Of a stretch of DNA of 64,000 nucleotides, positions 9,783 to 21,539 are shown piece by piece. The stretch comes from Gamarada debralockiae (taxonomy: Eukaryota > Ascomycota > Leotiomycetes > Helotiales > Hyphodiscaceae). The notes under the pieces were generated by a model. That model made no database searches and was not told where the DNA came from. It worked only from the letters and a program-made list of their open reading frames with translations. Made by a program: the position numbers and the translations under genes. Within the stretch, counting starts at the first letter, position 1. Each line of letters begins with the position of its first letter. The stretch lies in NCBI GenBank assembly GCA_002803225.1, contig NXFV01001079.1:1-64000 (forward strand), read 5' to 3'.

Positions 9783-12616
9783 ATGGCGGTGCCACCCTCG
9801 AGACTCACTCCGATCTCTGCGTCCAATTCTGGCGACCCTCCTCAAAGACCAGAACCTACAACTCTGCAGCCCCCGACAGGGCAGACTGTCCTCTCGAGCG
9901 AGACTCTCGGACCAGATGATCCGGAGGCGCAGCCTATACCGCGGAAGAAAAGGAATCCTCGAGGCGGCAAGAAGAAACGCGTAAGGAGACAGTCGTTTGC
10001 TGCATCGACCAAGGATGGGTCTGGAATGCCGGAGACACCTCAGTCACATCGTCAGGCTCAATCGCAGAGTGTTGCGAGGGCCAGGTTCTATAGACTTCAA
10101 GGACGAAATATCAGCAACACGAGCATTGAAAGCGAGGCGCTTCTGGATCACAGGTAGTTGGCACTCGCTTCGGAATAGAGTTGAACTAATTGGTGTTTCT
10201 ACAGAGATCAACTAAGTATGAGACCTCGAAGAGCGTCCACAATGGGGCAGCAGACTTCCTTTGGACATGGCATATACGATTCTCCGACCTCTTATCGACC
10301 CCAATACCAGAACCCCTTCAGATCCTCCGAAATTATCAATCGTCAGCCCCGGACTACAAAGAACGAGAGCGACGAGGAAGAGGATGTTGTAGATGAGAGA
10401 GCACCATTGATGGCTACTTCCGCGAGATCCAAAAGCTCAGGTGCCGCTCTTGCAGGATATGGTGGATTCGATGGCCAGAAACCGAGTCGACAAAACTCGA
10501 GCAATAGGAGAGCGTCAAGCAAGTCATCGTCACACCGGAGGACCATTTTCGACAAGCAAAGCACATCATACCCACAACAGAACGAGGAATACAATGTCAA
10601 TTACCCTCCGTCTGTCCCTGGTAGCCCAAATCTAGGCGCGGTGAACCGAGACATGAGCTTTGGGGATATGATGGTGCGAGATGATTTTGCCCCACCACGA
10701 GCATTACCAGAGAATAGAAGAGACGACATTAGTGAGCATGCGATTGATGGCCACTCCAGATCGGTTTCGCCTCGAAGAGATTCAGGATACGAGCGGAGAC
10801 ACACAATTGCACTACAAGCAGAGGAGGATGTCTGCTTTCCACTTGAGGGTCTGTCGGAAATGGCAGATGATGATATGCCGCAACGAGAGGGTGGTGCTTA
10901 CAGACGTGGGACTGGGACAAGACGAAGGAGGGGAAGATGGCCAGATTTAGAGATACTCGATGATTGGAGCAGATTTGAAAAGGAGGGCCGGAGTGAGGAA
11001 CGTCGTGCGAAAAAGATCACCGAGCCACAACTGATTGGAGGACGACTGAGACCAATACACAAGGGGTGGCACAGAGCCGAGGACGATGAGCCATATCGAT
11101 TCACGTATTTCAATGAGGAGTTCCAGAGCACCATCCACAGCCAGACGATTTCAGAGCTTGTACAGCCAGGTGGCAGTTTTAGAGAGCTATTCATTCCAGA
11201 TCCCCCTGAGCTGAGTGATAGCTCCGAATCAGAACCCGAAGATGACCGCGAAGGCGGGATCCCTCGAGACGCTTCATATTTTCATCATGTAGATGGAGCA
11301 AATGGAGAATCGAGGGTAGCTACGCGTCATGGATCGTTAATTGACCTTCCGAGACCAGACTCTCGGCGTGGGGGATCGATCCGTGGTTCTACGGCAGGCG
11401 CAGGTGACTCGAGGGACTCATCTGGCGAAGCAACCCCTAATATCGGGGTCAAATCACCTCCCGTAACGATAAAGTCTCCAAATGGACGGAAGTCGCCGCC
11501 AGTCAAGGAAGCAAAACCAAAGCGATACGGTGAACGGCCAACCTGGTGGCTGGACGTTCTCTCCCCTACCGACGCAGAGATGAAAGTGCTTTCTAAGGCT
11601 TTCGGCATCCATCCCCTGACAGCAGAAGATATCATAATGCAAGAAGCTCGCGAGAAGGTTGAGCTATTCCGAAACTATTACTTCGTCAACTACCGCTCCT
11701 TCGAACAGGACATGAACAGCGAAGACTTCCTAGAACCCGTTAATATGTATGTTGTAGTGTTCCGGGAGGGTGTCATCAGCTTTCATTTCTCACTGACGCC
11801 ACATCCTGCCAACGTCCGGAGGCGGATCCGCCAGTTGAAGGACTACTTGATTCTGAGCTCTGATTGGATCTCTTATGCGATCATCGACGACATCACGGAT
11901 GCTTTCGCACCTCTGATTCAGAATATTGAAGATGAAGTCGACGATATCGACGATGCTATCCTGAGGCTGCACTCTCCTCCCACAGAAGATAAACCCGGCA
12001 GAGACAATGAGAAAGGCACGGATGCAGGCGATGGGACCAGCGGTGAGAGTGGAGGGGACATGCTTCGAAGAGTCGGGGACTGCCGCAAGAAAGTCATGGG
12101 GCTGTACAGATTGCTCGGCAACAAAGCAGATGTCATCAAAGGTTTCGCAAAAAGATGCAACGAGCACTGGGAAGTTGCGCCGAGGAGCGAAATCGGGCTA
12201 TACCTTGGCGATATCCAGGATCACATAGTCACCATGACTGGGAACCTTTCGCACTACGAAAAGTAAGTGCTTAGTTGCGTCACACTGATCCCATGTCTCT
12301 CCCATACAAATTCAAGGATATTTGCTAACCAATCCCCAGGATCCTCGCCCGCTCCCATGGCAACTACCTAGCACAAATCAACATCCGTATGAACGAGCGA
12401 CAGGAACAGACCGCCGACGTGCTCGGCAGGCTCACCGTCCTCGGCACAATTGTCCTTCCAATGAATATCATCACCGGTTTGTGGGGAATGAATGTTTGGG
12501 TGCCTGGGCAGGAGTATGAAGGCAATTTGACGTGGTTCTGGTGCATCGCTGCCGGGCTGCTAGTCTTCGGAATCAGCTGTTTCTATATTGCCAAGACGCT
12601 GTATAGAATTGTATGA
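9783..12616 (+). CDS. CorA-family Mg2+ transporter (ALR/MNR2 type)
   Basis: Three exons, 9783-10153, 10205-12262 and 12340-12616, give 901 residues. Introns are 51 and 77 nt with GTAGTT/ACAG and GTAAGT/CCAG ends, and the frame is preserved across both. The first ~550 residues are disordered, Ser/Arg-rich and basic (a KRNPRGGKKKRVRR block near 65). The CorA core starts near 565 (PTWWLDVLSPTDAEMKVL). The diagnostic Gly-Met-Asn follows the first membrane helix at about 859-861 (LWGMNVWVPGQ), and a second helix at about 876-899 ends the protein. This two-helix GMN topology is the pentameric CorA channel of plasma or vacuolar membranes that imports Mg2+. The long N-terminus resembles yeast Alr1/Mnr2. 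The start MAVPPSRL was chosen because the upstream frame lacks conserved content. Confidence 0.93.
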
Positions 12617-13948
12617 GGTGGAAAGTTTGGGATAAATCTAATGACGCCAGGCATAAAAGGGTATATCAGGGATGGGGAAAGCAGTATAGATACGGGTTGG
12701 ACGTCCGATTGGAGGTTGCCGTTGGATAGGAGAGGCTGTATATATTGGTGGCGGCAAACAGGAAGCCCAGCAAATTGGAAATACGCATGGTATACGGTAC
12801 ACATACATAGCTGCAGCAGATGGTTCTATTGGATAAAGAATTAAGCGTACCTACACACGAAATAAAGCATAACGTTTGGATATGAATCACATCCCAAGGT
12901 TTTGCTTGTAGACAATGTATAAATTGCTCGTCCGTCTGCTGCGAGGTCCTTCTTTCTACAATAATACTTACGTTAAGATCCCTCCTGAAAAGAAAAGGGC
13001 CGCCTGGCAGTTGTAGAAGAGTCCTTGTATTGGAACCATCATCATTCCGCCTCGATAGCTTCTCGCGTGGACATCACACTCGTCCTTCCTCTTTCTGGTA
13101 TGCTATCGTCTCCTGTGACTGCCAACACTGACAGATCCTTCTGCAACACGAAAGAGCTCGACAGTGTTACTCTGTCTACACTGACAAATATTAGCAAAAC
13201 GTGCTGAGAATCCAAACATAGAAAGCGCTGTTTTCCAATACACTCTCCTAGCATGCATGCGATCGACAAAGGTAAAAAAAGCAGACGAGAAACCGAGAAT
13301 CAGAGCTGTACTGTGAGAGTGTTGCTTGGATTGTTGTGAACGTTTATGGCTGAGAGAAACTCTAAGGTACATCCCCCTTTTATACATGTTTTCCCACAAG
13401 GGCAAGAAAGAGGAGTGCGTGAATCATATGGAAAGAGAGAATTGGATCCATGGGTCAGATATAAGACTTCAAGTGAATGCATCTCATTTTCTAAACCACA
13501 TGGCGAAGTACCAGAGACAACATATAAAGCGTTTTTACACTGAGAGAATTGGCTGGATAGATGAGATAACCAAAGCTTTCCTCCAAGAGCTAGGAAGGCG
13601 GTTTGAGGATGTGAAGAATTGAATGGGACTTGTATCATTTGCCATCTGAGTATCAATCCACTGTCTGTCTGGGGTTGTTTTTATGGAGCGTTGGTATGTA
13701 TGCTTGTTGAAGAAGAACTGGGACAGGATATGGATACTGAGAAGGTACCCACCATCAAAGCAGAATCGACGACGACAGACTAGCTACTAGCCTTATCAAG
13801 AAAAATCTTGTGTTTGGTAGTACCAGAAGCATTCACAGATGTGACACCTTATTGAAGAAGGGGCTCCAAAAGACTTATTCAACACAGTATAGGACCCAAA
13901 CCCTCACCCATGTTTTTGAGGCATTGATGCTTAAAGAAAAAGAATGGA
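12617..13948. other. Intergenic, no supported gene
   Basis: 3' flank of the CorA gene. Frames of 99-118 codons occur on both strands at 13300-13656 without recognisable content. No repeats seen before 13949. Confidence 0.4.
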
Positions 13949-14011
13949 TGTCGGAAGCGAAATCTGTTTCACACCAAACAATTTGTGACTTTATTTCTGA
14001 CCCACATTTAG
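13949..14011 (+). repeat. Inverted repeat flanking the NLR gene, left copy
   Basis: GTCGGAAGCGAAATC followed by TTTCA..CCAAACA and ending TTTCTGACCCACATTT. The reverse complement recurs at 18056-18124, with blocks AATGTGGGTCAGAAA and GATTTCGCTTCCGAC conserved and a more variable middle. The arm is about 63 bases. Confidence 0.55.
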
Positions 14012-14549
14012 CCTGAGGATTGGTCTACATCGGCAGACATCGGCGCCGGCACAGATTTCGTTGGCAAATTATTTAAGGTTAAGTTAGCGAGAGGTATACT
14101 ACTAGGCTATAATATCTTAGCGTTTTGACTTAAGTCAGTCAACTTTAGCCCTTTCTAAAAACATAACTCTTTAATTAATTAAAAATCCGAAAAGACAGAA
14201 TTAAATATTAACCTCTAATTAATATTTCTTACAATTACTATAATAGCCAGAATACTAATTGTGTGTTTTTGATCAAAGAGAAGATGATGAGTTTTGGTGT
14301 GTTTCGCTAAAAAACGGATTAATAATGGCTAGTACTGTACTGTATGGGTTGAACTGGAAGCGATTGGATGTAAACCTCATCACAGGAACGCCGGTGGCTG
14401 CCTTGCGCCTCAAACTTGATGTGTTGCGTCCGCCAATGCACCTTTGCCCATTTCTTTCTACAAGAAGGCGACGCCCCGAAAACCAGTCCCAGAATTTTCA
14501 CCACGAAAATATATAGCTCTGCGCCAGCAGTGCACGGAGAATCTGCTCC

Positions 14550-17413
14550 ATGGCCGAAGCAATTGCGCTTGCTGCAAGCATCATCGCAGTAGTGCAACTT
14601 GCTGACCGCATCGCCAGCGTCTGCAAATCGCTCATCGAGACAGTACAAGATTATCCGAGAGATTTGCGCCTCATATTCGTCGAGACAGGCTCGCTTAAGG
14701 TCATATTTGAAAGCTTGCGCTTCCTCAATGAGGATGACCCGGCCGACTCGGCAACATTGCAGAGGCTCCGAGGCTCTGATGGACCCGTGGAAGGTTGCAA
14801 AACAGCTATAGATCAGCTCGACCGACTCTTCCCATCGCTTCCATTACCCAGTTCAAAACGCGAGGGAGCGAAGAGGCAGAAATTGCAAACGGCGTTGACT
14901 AGCCTCGCCTGGCCTCTAAAGGCAGAAAGGGCCCGAAAGCTGCTTGATGAGATCATGCGCCACAAATCAACCATAAACGTTGTATTACAGGGGCAGCTCC
15001 TGTCGGTAGATCGACAAATCAGATCGGATTCTTCTTACTGACTCTTTACAGGACAGAATTCCGAAATATGAAACACCAGCTTGATGAAGTGTATGTTACT
15101 TTAAATGGTAGAGTAATTCACCCAACGGGCTGCAGTCGCCTTGCCGAGCCCACAATTGACGCTGAACAGCCTCAGAAAAGCGAAAAGTATATGAGTGGTG
15201 CCAAGATACGAACCCTTCATCATCTCACAACGCCGCCAAAGGGCTTTACGAGGACAACACCGGCGACTGGGTGTTTAGGGCCCCGGATTGGGACGATTGG
15301 ATAAATACTCGAATCCGCGCCTTGTGGATTCACGGAATACCTGGTGCTGGAAAGACAGTCTTAGCCGCACACATCATTGAGACGACTCTCCGCATCTGCG
15401 AAGCAAAGGACGAGCGTACGACATGTGTCTATTACTATTGTTACCACGGCCATAATCAGGATGAGTCCGGTACCTTTCCTTCGGTGGCTTGTCAGCCAAC
15501 TACTTCGAGAAGCAGACACAGTCCCGACCCTTGCGTGGAAAGCCTATACTAGGAGCAGAGAGCCCGACACAACACTTCTATTGGACATCCTGCATGTGAT
15601 ACTGGACTCCTTTGATCTAGTCTATGTCGCAATCGACGCGCTGGACGAAAGCCAGTCAAGAAAGAATCTCCTTAGTGTCTTACATGTTTTAGTTACCGAC
15701 CCTCGCTTCTGGAAGATACAACTTTTGGCGACAAGTCGCGAGTACCCAGATATCGAGCTTAAGATGGGCCGCTTCTCCCAGTCACTGTCCATGTCTAACT
15801 GCTTTGTGGAGGCAGATATTAGGATCTACGTCGCAGCTAAGATAATGGCTGAAGCTAAGTTCCAGCGTTGGCCTTCGGATCTTCGCATTGACGTGGAGGT
15901 GGCTCTATCGGCTGGAGCCAAGGGGATGTTTCGTTGGGCTGTCTGTCAATTGGATATCTTACGGCGGCTAAATCATCAGTCGAAAATCAGAGAAGCAATC
16001 AAAAAACTCCCCAAAACCATGGACGAGACTTATGAAAGGATATTTTCCTACATTGCCGACGAGGAGAAAGAGTTCGTTCGGCATATACTCCATTGGGTGT
16101 GCTTCCATGATTTGTTATGGAAAGGCTCAGTGCCACTCCCTGCTTATCTCTTGATCGACGCGTACATCGCTTTAGAGAAAGGGAAGAGTCGGCTGAGTTC
16201 AGACGAATATCTCTACGATCTTGAGACTCTTAAGGATAGTTGTGGGTGCCTGGTTTCCTTTACTTTTAACAAGGAAGATCAGTCACAGTCGGTGAATATC
16301 GCTCACTACACAGTTCGCGAGTTCTTGGAGTCAGATAGATCGTCATTCACATCTTGGTTCAGCATTAAAGAAAAAGCTTCCTACCGCTTGATCTTGGCTT
16401 TCGTCCTAGAGTATGCCATCACGTCAGAGCCCATCGAGACACTAGAAGATTGGGACGATGGTTCTCCGTTGAATCTGGGAAGCAATTTAAGCCTCCAGGA
16501 GTATTGTCTTGCTACTTCGGTTCGTTCACTGCGAGATCTTGAGGAACTCATTGAGCCTAGATTAGCGTTCCGCTTTCTCGATCCTCTCGAAGCCCACTTT
16601 GATGCCCTTCATACAGCCGACTTTGGATTAGGATCGGAGTGGCTTGCCGAAATATTATCCTCTTCCTACTACATTACCGAATTCTGGAATGTCGATTGGC
16701 ATGAGTCTACTAAAAATTCGAAGACTGCTACCCTGGCCAATCTTCTTTTGATGAAATGCTTTGGCTTGGCAAAAGACTTCATCCAAGACCTAGATATAGA
16801 GAGCGTCCTTCAAGAAACTCTCTTCGGTTCAATCGCATCAACAGATTGGATCGAGTACTCAGGCTCAGGTGAGTTTGAGTGCAATCTAGTAGAATTCTTG
16901 GCCGAGATCCGCGAAGTTGACAGGGATATGTTGGATTTCTTTCAACGGGAAGTACGTGGGCTTGTTTGCTACACCGACTTACTTCCCCGCTATATGCCGG
17001 GTCATGCATGCGACGAGACTAGGTGCGAGGATACATGCGTCTTACCGCGACTTCTACAACTTGGCGCAAATCCTGATCCCAAGGGGTTTCAGGTCACCCC
17101 GTTGCAAATCGCTGTTTTCTCTCGAGACCTCGCAGGTGTCAGAACTCTGTTAGAGGCAGGAGCAGACTCGAATAATACAGGAGACGAGCAAGGCATTAAG
17201 TGGCATGCCAAAATATCACTACTTGGGCCATATTGTCACCTTCACGGGCTTGCTCCACTCTACATTCTGCGTCACCTCCGAGCTTATCCGTACCTTGAAG
17301 ATGGCATGACCATTGAAGAGATCAATCATATGAACGGCGCAGTTACCACTGATATTGAGCGTTTATTGCTGGACTACAATGCCTCGACTGTATGTATGGC
17401 GAATAGCGAGTAA
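14550..17413 (+). CDS. NLR/STAND protein: helical N-domain, NACHT, ankyrin-like repeats; apparent frameshift
   Basis: The N-terminal ~150 residues (MAEAIALAASIIAVVQLAD) match the helical HeLo-like domain of fungal STAND proteins. Introns are inferred at about 15002-15051 and 15089-15180. After them the typical linker (VYEWCQDTNPSSSHN) leads to the P-loop GIPGAGKT (15340s) and then AIDALDES, LLATSREYPDIE and a winged-helix-like tail (VNIAHYTVREFLE). The last ~130 residues contain one or two ankyrin-like repeats (TPLQIAVFSRDLAGVRTLLEAGAD). Such NTPase switches sense non-self and trigger cell death. At 15467-15471 (gagtccggtacc) the frame must shift by one base to join HNQDES to PFLRWLVSQLL; removing one G would restore it. 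No intron fits. It is either a one-base lesion or a sequencing error. The rest is intact to the stop. Confidence 0.82.
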
Positions 17414-18055
17414 GGAAACAACAAGCCCGGTAACAGAGTTGTTAGCCATCCCCTTAGTTAATAATCACAAAACTTACTTCAACCCACGGCAGCCACGGAC
17501 TCCTTCCTTCACTCCGCGCCTCCAAAACACCCCGGATGGCTTCAAAATGCCTTATCTTCATGAAAGTCTGTCAACAGGTGGAATATATGAATACTGGCGT
17601 TAATCTCATTGAATTATTCTGGAGTACATGAGTTCCCCGAAAGTCCTCCTAGTGGACTTTCAGGCCCTTATATAGTAAAACACTTCCTAGCTAATAATCT
17701 AGTCCTGTAATAAGTGGCTTAGAAAGAAAGGGATTCCTAAGGTCGCGCTCAAACTTACTCGTTTGTCCTGCTAGCTCGTTCAACCGGCGCAATGTCCTAC
17801 CTTTCACAAGACGTAGAATCTCATGGATGTGCGCCATGATCTGTTCATCGATATCATCAGCCATTGTAGGCTCGTCCATTATACTTTGGTGAATTGTAAT
17901 CGATCCTTCGCTTCCTTTGTAGAGTATTATGGAACTAACGCAGCATACAAGAGTCAATATCCGCCGATGTCAGTTAATTCTTAGGCAGCAGCTCACATTT
18001 CACGTGCACCATAAAGCGGGGCATCTAAAATTCAGCTAGCCATAATAGTGTATCC
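17414..18055. other. Intergenic; unassigned small frame
   Basis: 3' flank of the NLR gene. A minus frame at 17691-17957 (88 codons, DDIDEQIMAHIHEILRLVKG) is not recognised. A short palindrome (AGTCCtcctagtGGACT) lies near 17641-17657. Confidence 0.35.
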
Positions 18056-18124
18056 GGAAATGTGGGTCAGAAAGTAGAATCATACTGTAGTGTGTTTGAT
18101 ATGAAACCGATTTCGCTTCCGACT
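18056..18124 (-). repeat. Inverted repeat flanking the NLR gene, right copy
   Basis: Reverse complement partner of 13949-14011, 4.1 kb apart, with the NLR gene between. No terminal TA or matching flanking duplication could be seen. Confidence 0.55.
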
Positions 18125-19500
18125 GTACTGCAAAGTCTTCATAGATTACAAAGAAGGTCCCTCGTTACAGGGACAGATTTGCTTTCCTATTTACTGGAAC
18201 AGGAATAGCGATTCATTTGTGTAACTTCAGTGAATGGATTCAGAGAATCCCAATAAGCTCGAAATCGTATAAAACATTTGGTGTATTCTCGCTTTGAGAT
18301 GCTGATGTTGGGTATTGAAGAGCCTAGAAGCTTCTAGCAGAAGGGTGACAAGTACAGTGGCAATAACTATAACTAGAACCTTCGGTATGAGTCACACTAG
18401 TGGTAATTACTGGACTTCCAAGTGTATATATAGAGCACTTCCTGCTGTGGAATTAATAGACTATCCCTGAAAAACGAACAGCTGAGCAAGGAGCCCTGGC
18501 AGGACAAATCAACAAAGGCAGCCGCTGCTCACGAGATCTTTCGGAGATGGACTGCTGTAGCTTTGGAAGATCTGGAGGAGTAAAAACCAGGGGAAGAGAG
18601 ACGGCTGTCTTATGTTATTTGCAGAGAGGTGGTGCGAGAGATTTGAAAGGAAGGGATCGAGGATATTGCAACCAGAAACGACTCGGCACGAACGCGGGGT
18701 CGACACTGAGAAAAATGCCGCCAGCAAATGGAGGATCGACAGCTAGAAGACGTAGGATCTAATGAGCAGAGGGTGGGATAGATTTGCTGAGAACCTCCCC
18801 TCGATTCCAAGTATCAAAGAATGCACCTCGGGAAACAGAAGAAATGGTTGAGATCAGCCGTCACATTCATCTACTGCCTCATATGAACCGTATCTACACA
18901 CATCCTCTGCATATCCGTCCCTTCTGATATCTTATCCAGCCCTCAAATATCCAGCCGCGCAAGAAAAGTATGCACAGCCCACGCTATGTACTCGCATCCA
19001 TCATATCGTCGTTGACCTCAATCCCAAGGCTCATCATCGCAATCATATCGTTCATTCGTTACAATCGTGAGCAATGCCATGCTTTTGTTTGCCCCTGCGC
19101 AATTGAAATTCGTATTCCCCAAGTCCCGCCAAAGAAAGTAAAAAACGATTAAACAGGCAAGATGCCAGCAACAAATGCAACACAAGCTATTCGGTGAGGA
19201 AGCGAGTCTGATGCAAGTATGCAAGAAGCAAGGAAAACAAATGCCGTCGAAGACGTGTATGTGAGCCCGAAGAAGGTAAGAAGGGCAACATGATGTGAAT
19301 TCAAGAAGGGAAAAACTCCGGGTTCGCCATCCACATGAAGTCGTAAATGTCGTGTCATCCATGTCAAAGCAAGAAAATGCAGAAATTTAACAAAATGCGC
19401 GGAAGTAAATGCGCCAGAAGCAGAAGGAAAATATCTCAACACAAGATTCGTTCATAGGTTGGTTTGTTGCCCGCACAAAATCCCGCCTTCCGTTGGTCTG
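18125..19500. other. Intergenic, no supported gene
   Basis: Contains only short frames on both strands. The last part is the 3' flank of the gene at 19512-21539. No repeats noticed. Confidence 0.4.
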
Positions 19501-19511
19501 AATCCGTCTCT

Positions 19512-21539
19512 TTATTCGACGTTCTGTCTTCGAGCTGCACCTTCGCGTTCGCGGATCTCTTTGAGCTTTTGATCCAGATGCGAGAGCCTGGATTGAAGCG
19601 AGAGACCCTCACCAAAATCGAAGGACTCGATAGAGCGACGGGTTTGGTGCATGGTTGCAAAAGCAGATCGGCGGATTGTAGCTGTACCATCTTGGAATAG
19701 GCGTCGGGGGAAGGTTTGACTTGGTCCGGACTCGGAGAAGGGGGAGCCAAGACGAGGTGGGTCGAAGGTTGCGGCGGGAAGAAGTTGTTTTGGTGCGGTT
19801 GTTGAAGGACCAGCGACGGCTTCCAGGGGTTCGGAGGGGATGGGCAAAGCCGGTCGTTGGAAGAGGCCAGGGACGCGATTAGCCAATGCCTCATCGCCCA
19901 GACTGAAGCCTCTGCTTCGGACACGACGTTGATTGCTTTGAAGGGCTGTACCGAAGAGTTGCTCGTTCAGGATGCTAGGTCGAAGGACTGCACCATTTGG
20001 ACTGAGCTCCTCCTCAAGATCATGCTGAGCACGACGCTTCATGGTTCCGTTGAGAGAGCGAGGTTCAAAATTAAGAGGCGATCGAAGGAATGGTTGTGCG
20101 GTGCCAGATCGAGTTCGCGGAGGCGATGGTCGGCCGTAAAGGTTCTTTGAGGTGCTTGGTCCATAGGTACGAGCAATGAATGGAGAACCTAGTCTGCGAT
20201 TCCGCTTTTCTTCTTCAAGACTAATACCCTGAGATTCACCGAAGCTGAGAGGTCTAAAGTCTTCTAATGGCGAGAAAGCTGACGCAGTTGGAGTATCAGT
20301 GGACTCTTCAGCAGCAAGCTTTGCCAGTGGTCCATCTGGTTGCATGCTCTCAGCAGTGCTCGTAGCGAGAGACAGTACAATGTCCTTCGTGTTGAATGTA
20401 GAGAGGCGGGCAGGCTCTTCGGAACGAATTTGCCTATGATAGGACTTGGTGAATGGGGTCGGGCTTCGAGATTGAAGGTGGTGATGCCTCTGGACGGCAA
20501 GGTTCCCCTTGGTCTTGCAAAGGTCTCGGAGATGGTTTCGGGTTGCGCTGCTTGAGTGGGGCCATTGGACATAGACTTTTGGGGGCTCTCCTGTAGGAGT
20601 GATGCTTCCGCTCTTATCGAAAGAATCTCCACGTGATGATGTGAGTCTGGCTGAACGTCGAACGGTAGGAGGGGCCACTTTTGGGCCCTTCCAGCTCCTC
20701 TTCGCCTCTCTGGCAACTCGATGAATGACACCTTGTGGGGGAACAGCACTGGCGCCAATTCGGAAAGGTGTGACGGTAGGATCTTGGACGTAGAGCAAAT
20801 ATGTTGACCAAAGATGGTTACTCATGGCCTTGGTCCATGGGGCATCCTTTCGGGTCTTGCTGCGAATCTTCTCATTCAAGGTTGTGACCTGCTCAGCTGG
20901 TTGATCCCGGTAGGTCGCCTTTCCCTTACCCTTCGATATTGATGGGAAGGTGAACGGATCTCCGATTTCAGATTCTGGGCTGGTGCAACTTCCATCATCG
21001 GAAGGTCGGGAGACTCTGCTTCCACTGTAGAATGAGTCATCGGAGGCATCGGAGGTGTTTGAAAGTGAAGATGCAGGTCTCTTGAAGTAGTCATCAGGAG
21101 ATGAGGTTCCCATGGACCAATCTGGGCGCTGCGAGCAACCCTCTTCAAAAGAGAAAGTAGGCATTGGCGTCTTCGGTGGGGAGAACAATCGGTGATCTTG
21201 CGGTTGAGGAGCTAGAAGTCCGTAAGTATGGATGGAGAGAGCCTCTCTGTCTGGCATCTCCGAATCTTCTGTTGTCGCATGTGTATCGAACTGTGGTACT
21301 TCAATTGTGGGAATTGGGACGTCGGCGGCTGCAACTGATGCGAGGAATTGTTCTGTAGGTGCCTGGAAGCTCGATGCATTTCGTCTGCGCACCTTCAGTC
21401 GTGTAGGTCGTGGTGGGGAAGGTTGCTCGGGCTCATCTGCAATCCATGGCTCTGGAGTCTTGGGTTGATCTCCCTCCTCGTGGTGAAAGCGAAAGCCACG
21501 AGGAAGAGTTGAAGAACCATTTGAGTGTTGATAAAACAT
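19512..21539 (-). CDS. Conserved fungal protein, largely disordered, function unknown
   Basis: A single-exon frame of 675 residues when started at MFYQHSNGSSTLPRGFRF (21539-21537). The frame is open 52 codons further upstream, but that part looks like leader. Most of the protein is low-complexity Ser/Pro/Arg sequence with many SP/TP sites (RPSPPRTRSGTAQPF), as in cell-cycle or signalling substrates. The only compact block is at about 240-290: PWTKAMSNHLWSTYLLYVQD, then PFRIGASAVPPQGVIHRV and AREAKRSWKG. I recall this block from uncharacterised ascomycete proteins but know no function. The C-terminus (about 645-670) is a charged coiled coil (SRLSHLDQKLKEIREREGAA). The disorder and dense phospho-sites suggest regulation by kinases; this is inference. 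Confidence 0.75.
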   Translation of the reverse strand: MFYQHSNGSSTLPRGFRFHHEEGDQPKTPEPWIADEPEQPSPPRPTRLKVRRRNASSFQAPTEQFLASVAAADVPIPTIEVPQFDTHATTEDSEMPDREALSIHTYGLLAPQPQDHRLFSPPKTPMPTFSFEEGCSQRPDWSMGTSSPDDYFKRPASSLSNTSDASDDSFYSGSRVSRPSDDGSCTSPESEIGDPFTFPSISKGKGKATYRDQPAEQVTTLNEKIRSKTRKDAPWTKAMSNHLWSTYLLYVQDPTVTPFRIGASAVPPQGVIHRVAREAKRSWKGPKVAPPTVRRSARLTSSRGDSFDKSGSITPTGEPPKVYVQWPHSSSATRNHLRDLCKTKGNLAVQRHHHLQSRSPTPFTKSYHRQIRSEEPARLSTFNTKDIVLSLATSTAESMQPDGPLAKLAAEESTDTPTASAFSPLEDFRPLSFGESQGISLEEEKRNRRLGSPFIARTYGPSTSKNLYGRPSPPRTRSGTAQPFLRSPLNFEPRSLNGTMKRRAQHDLEEELSPNGAVLRPSILNEQLFGTALQSNQRRVRSRGFSLGDEALANRVPGLFQRPALPIPSEPLEAVAGPSTTAPKQLLPAATFDPPRLGSPFSESGPSQTFPRRLFQDGTATIRRSAFATMHQTRRSIESFDFGEGLSLQSRLSHLDQKLKEIREREGAARRQNVE

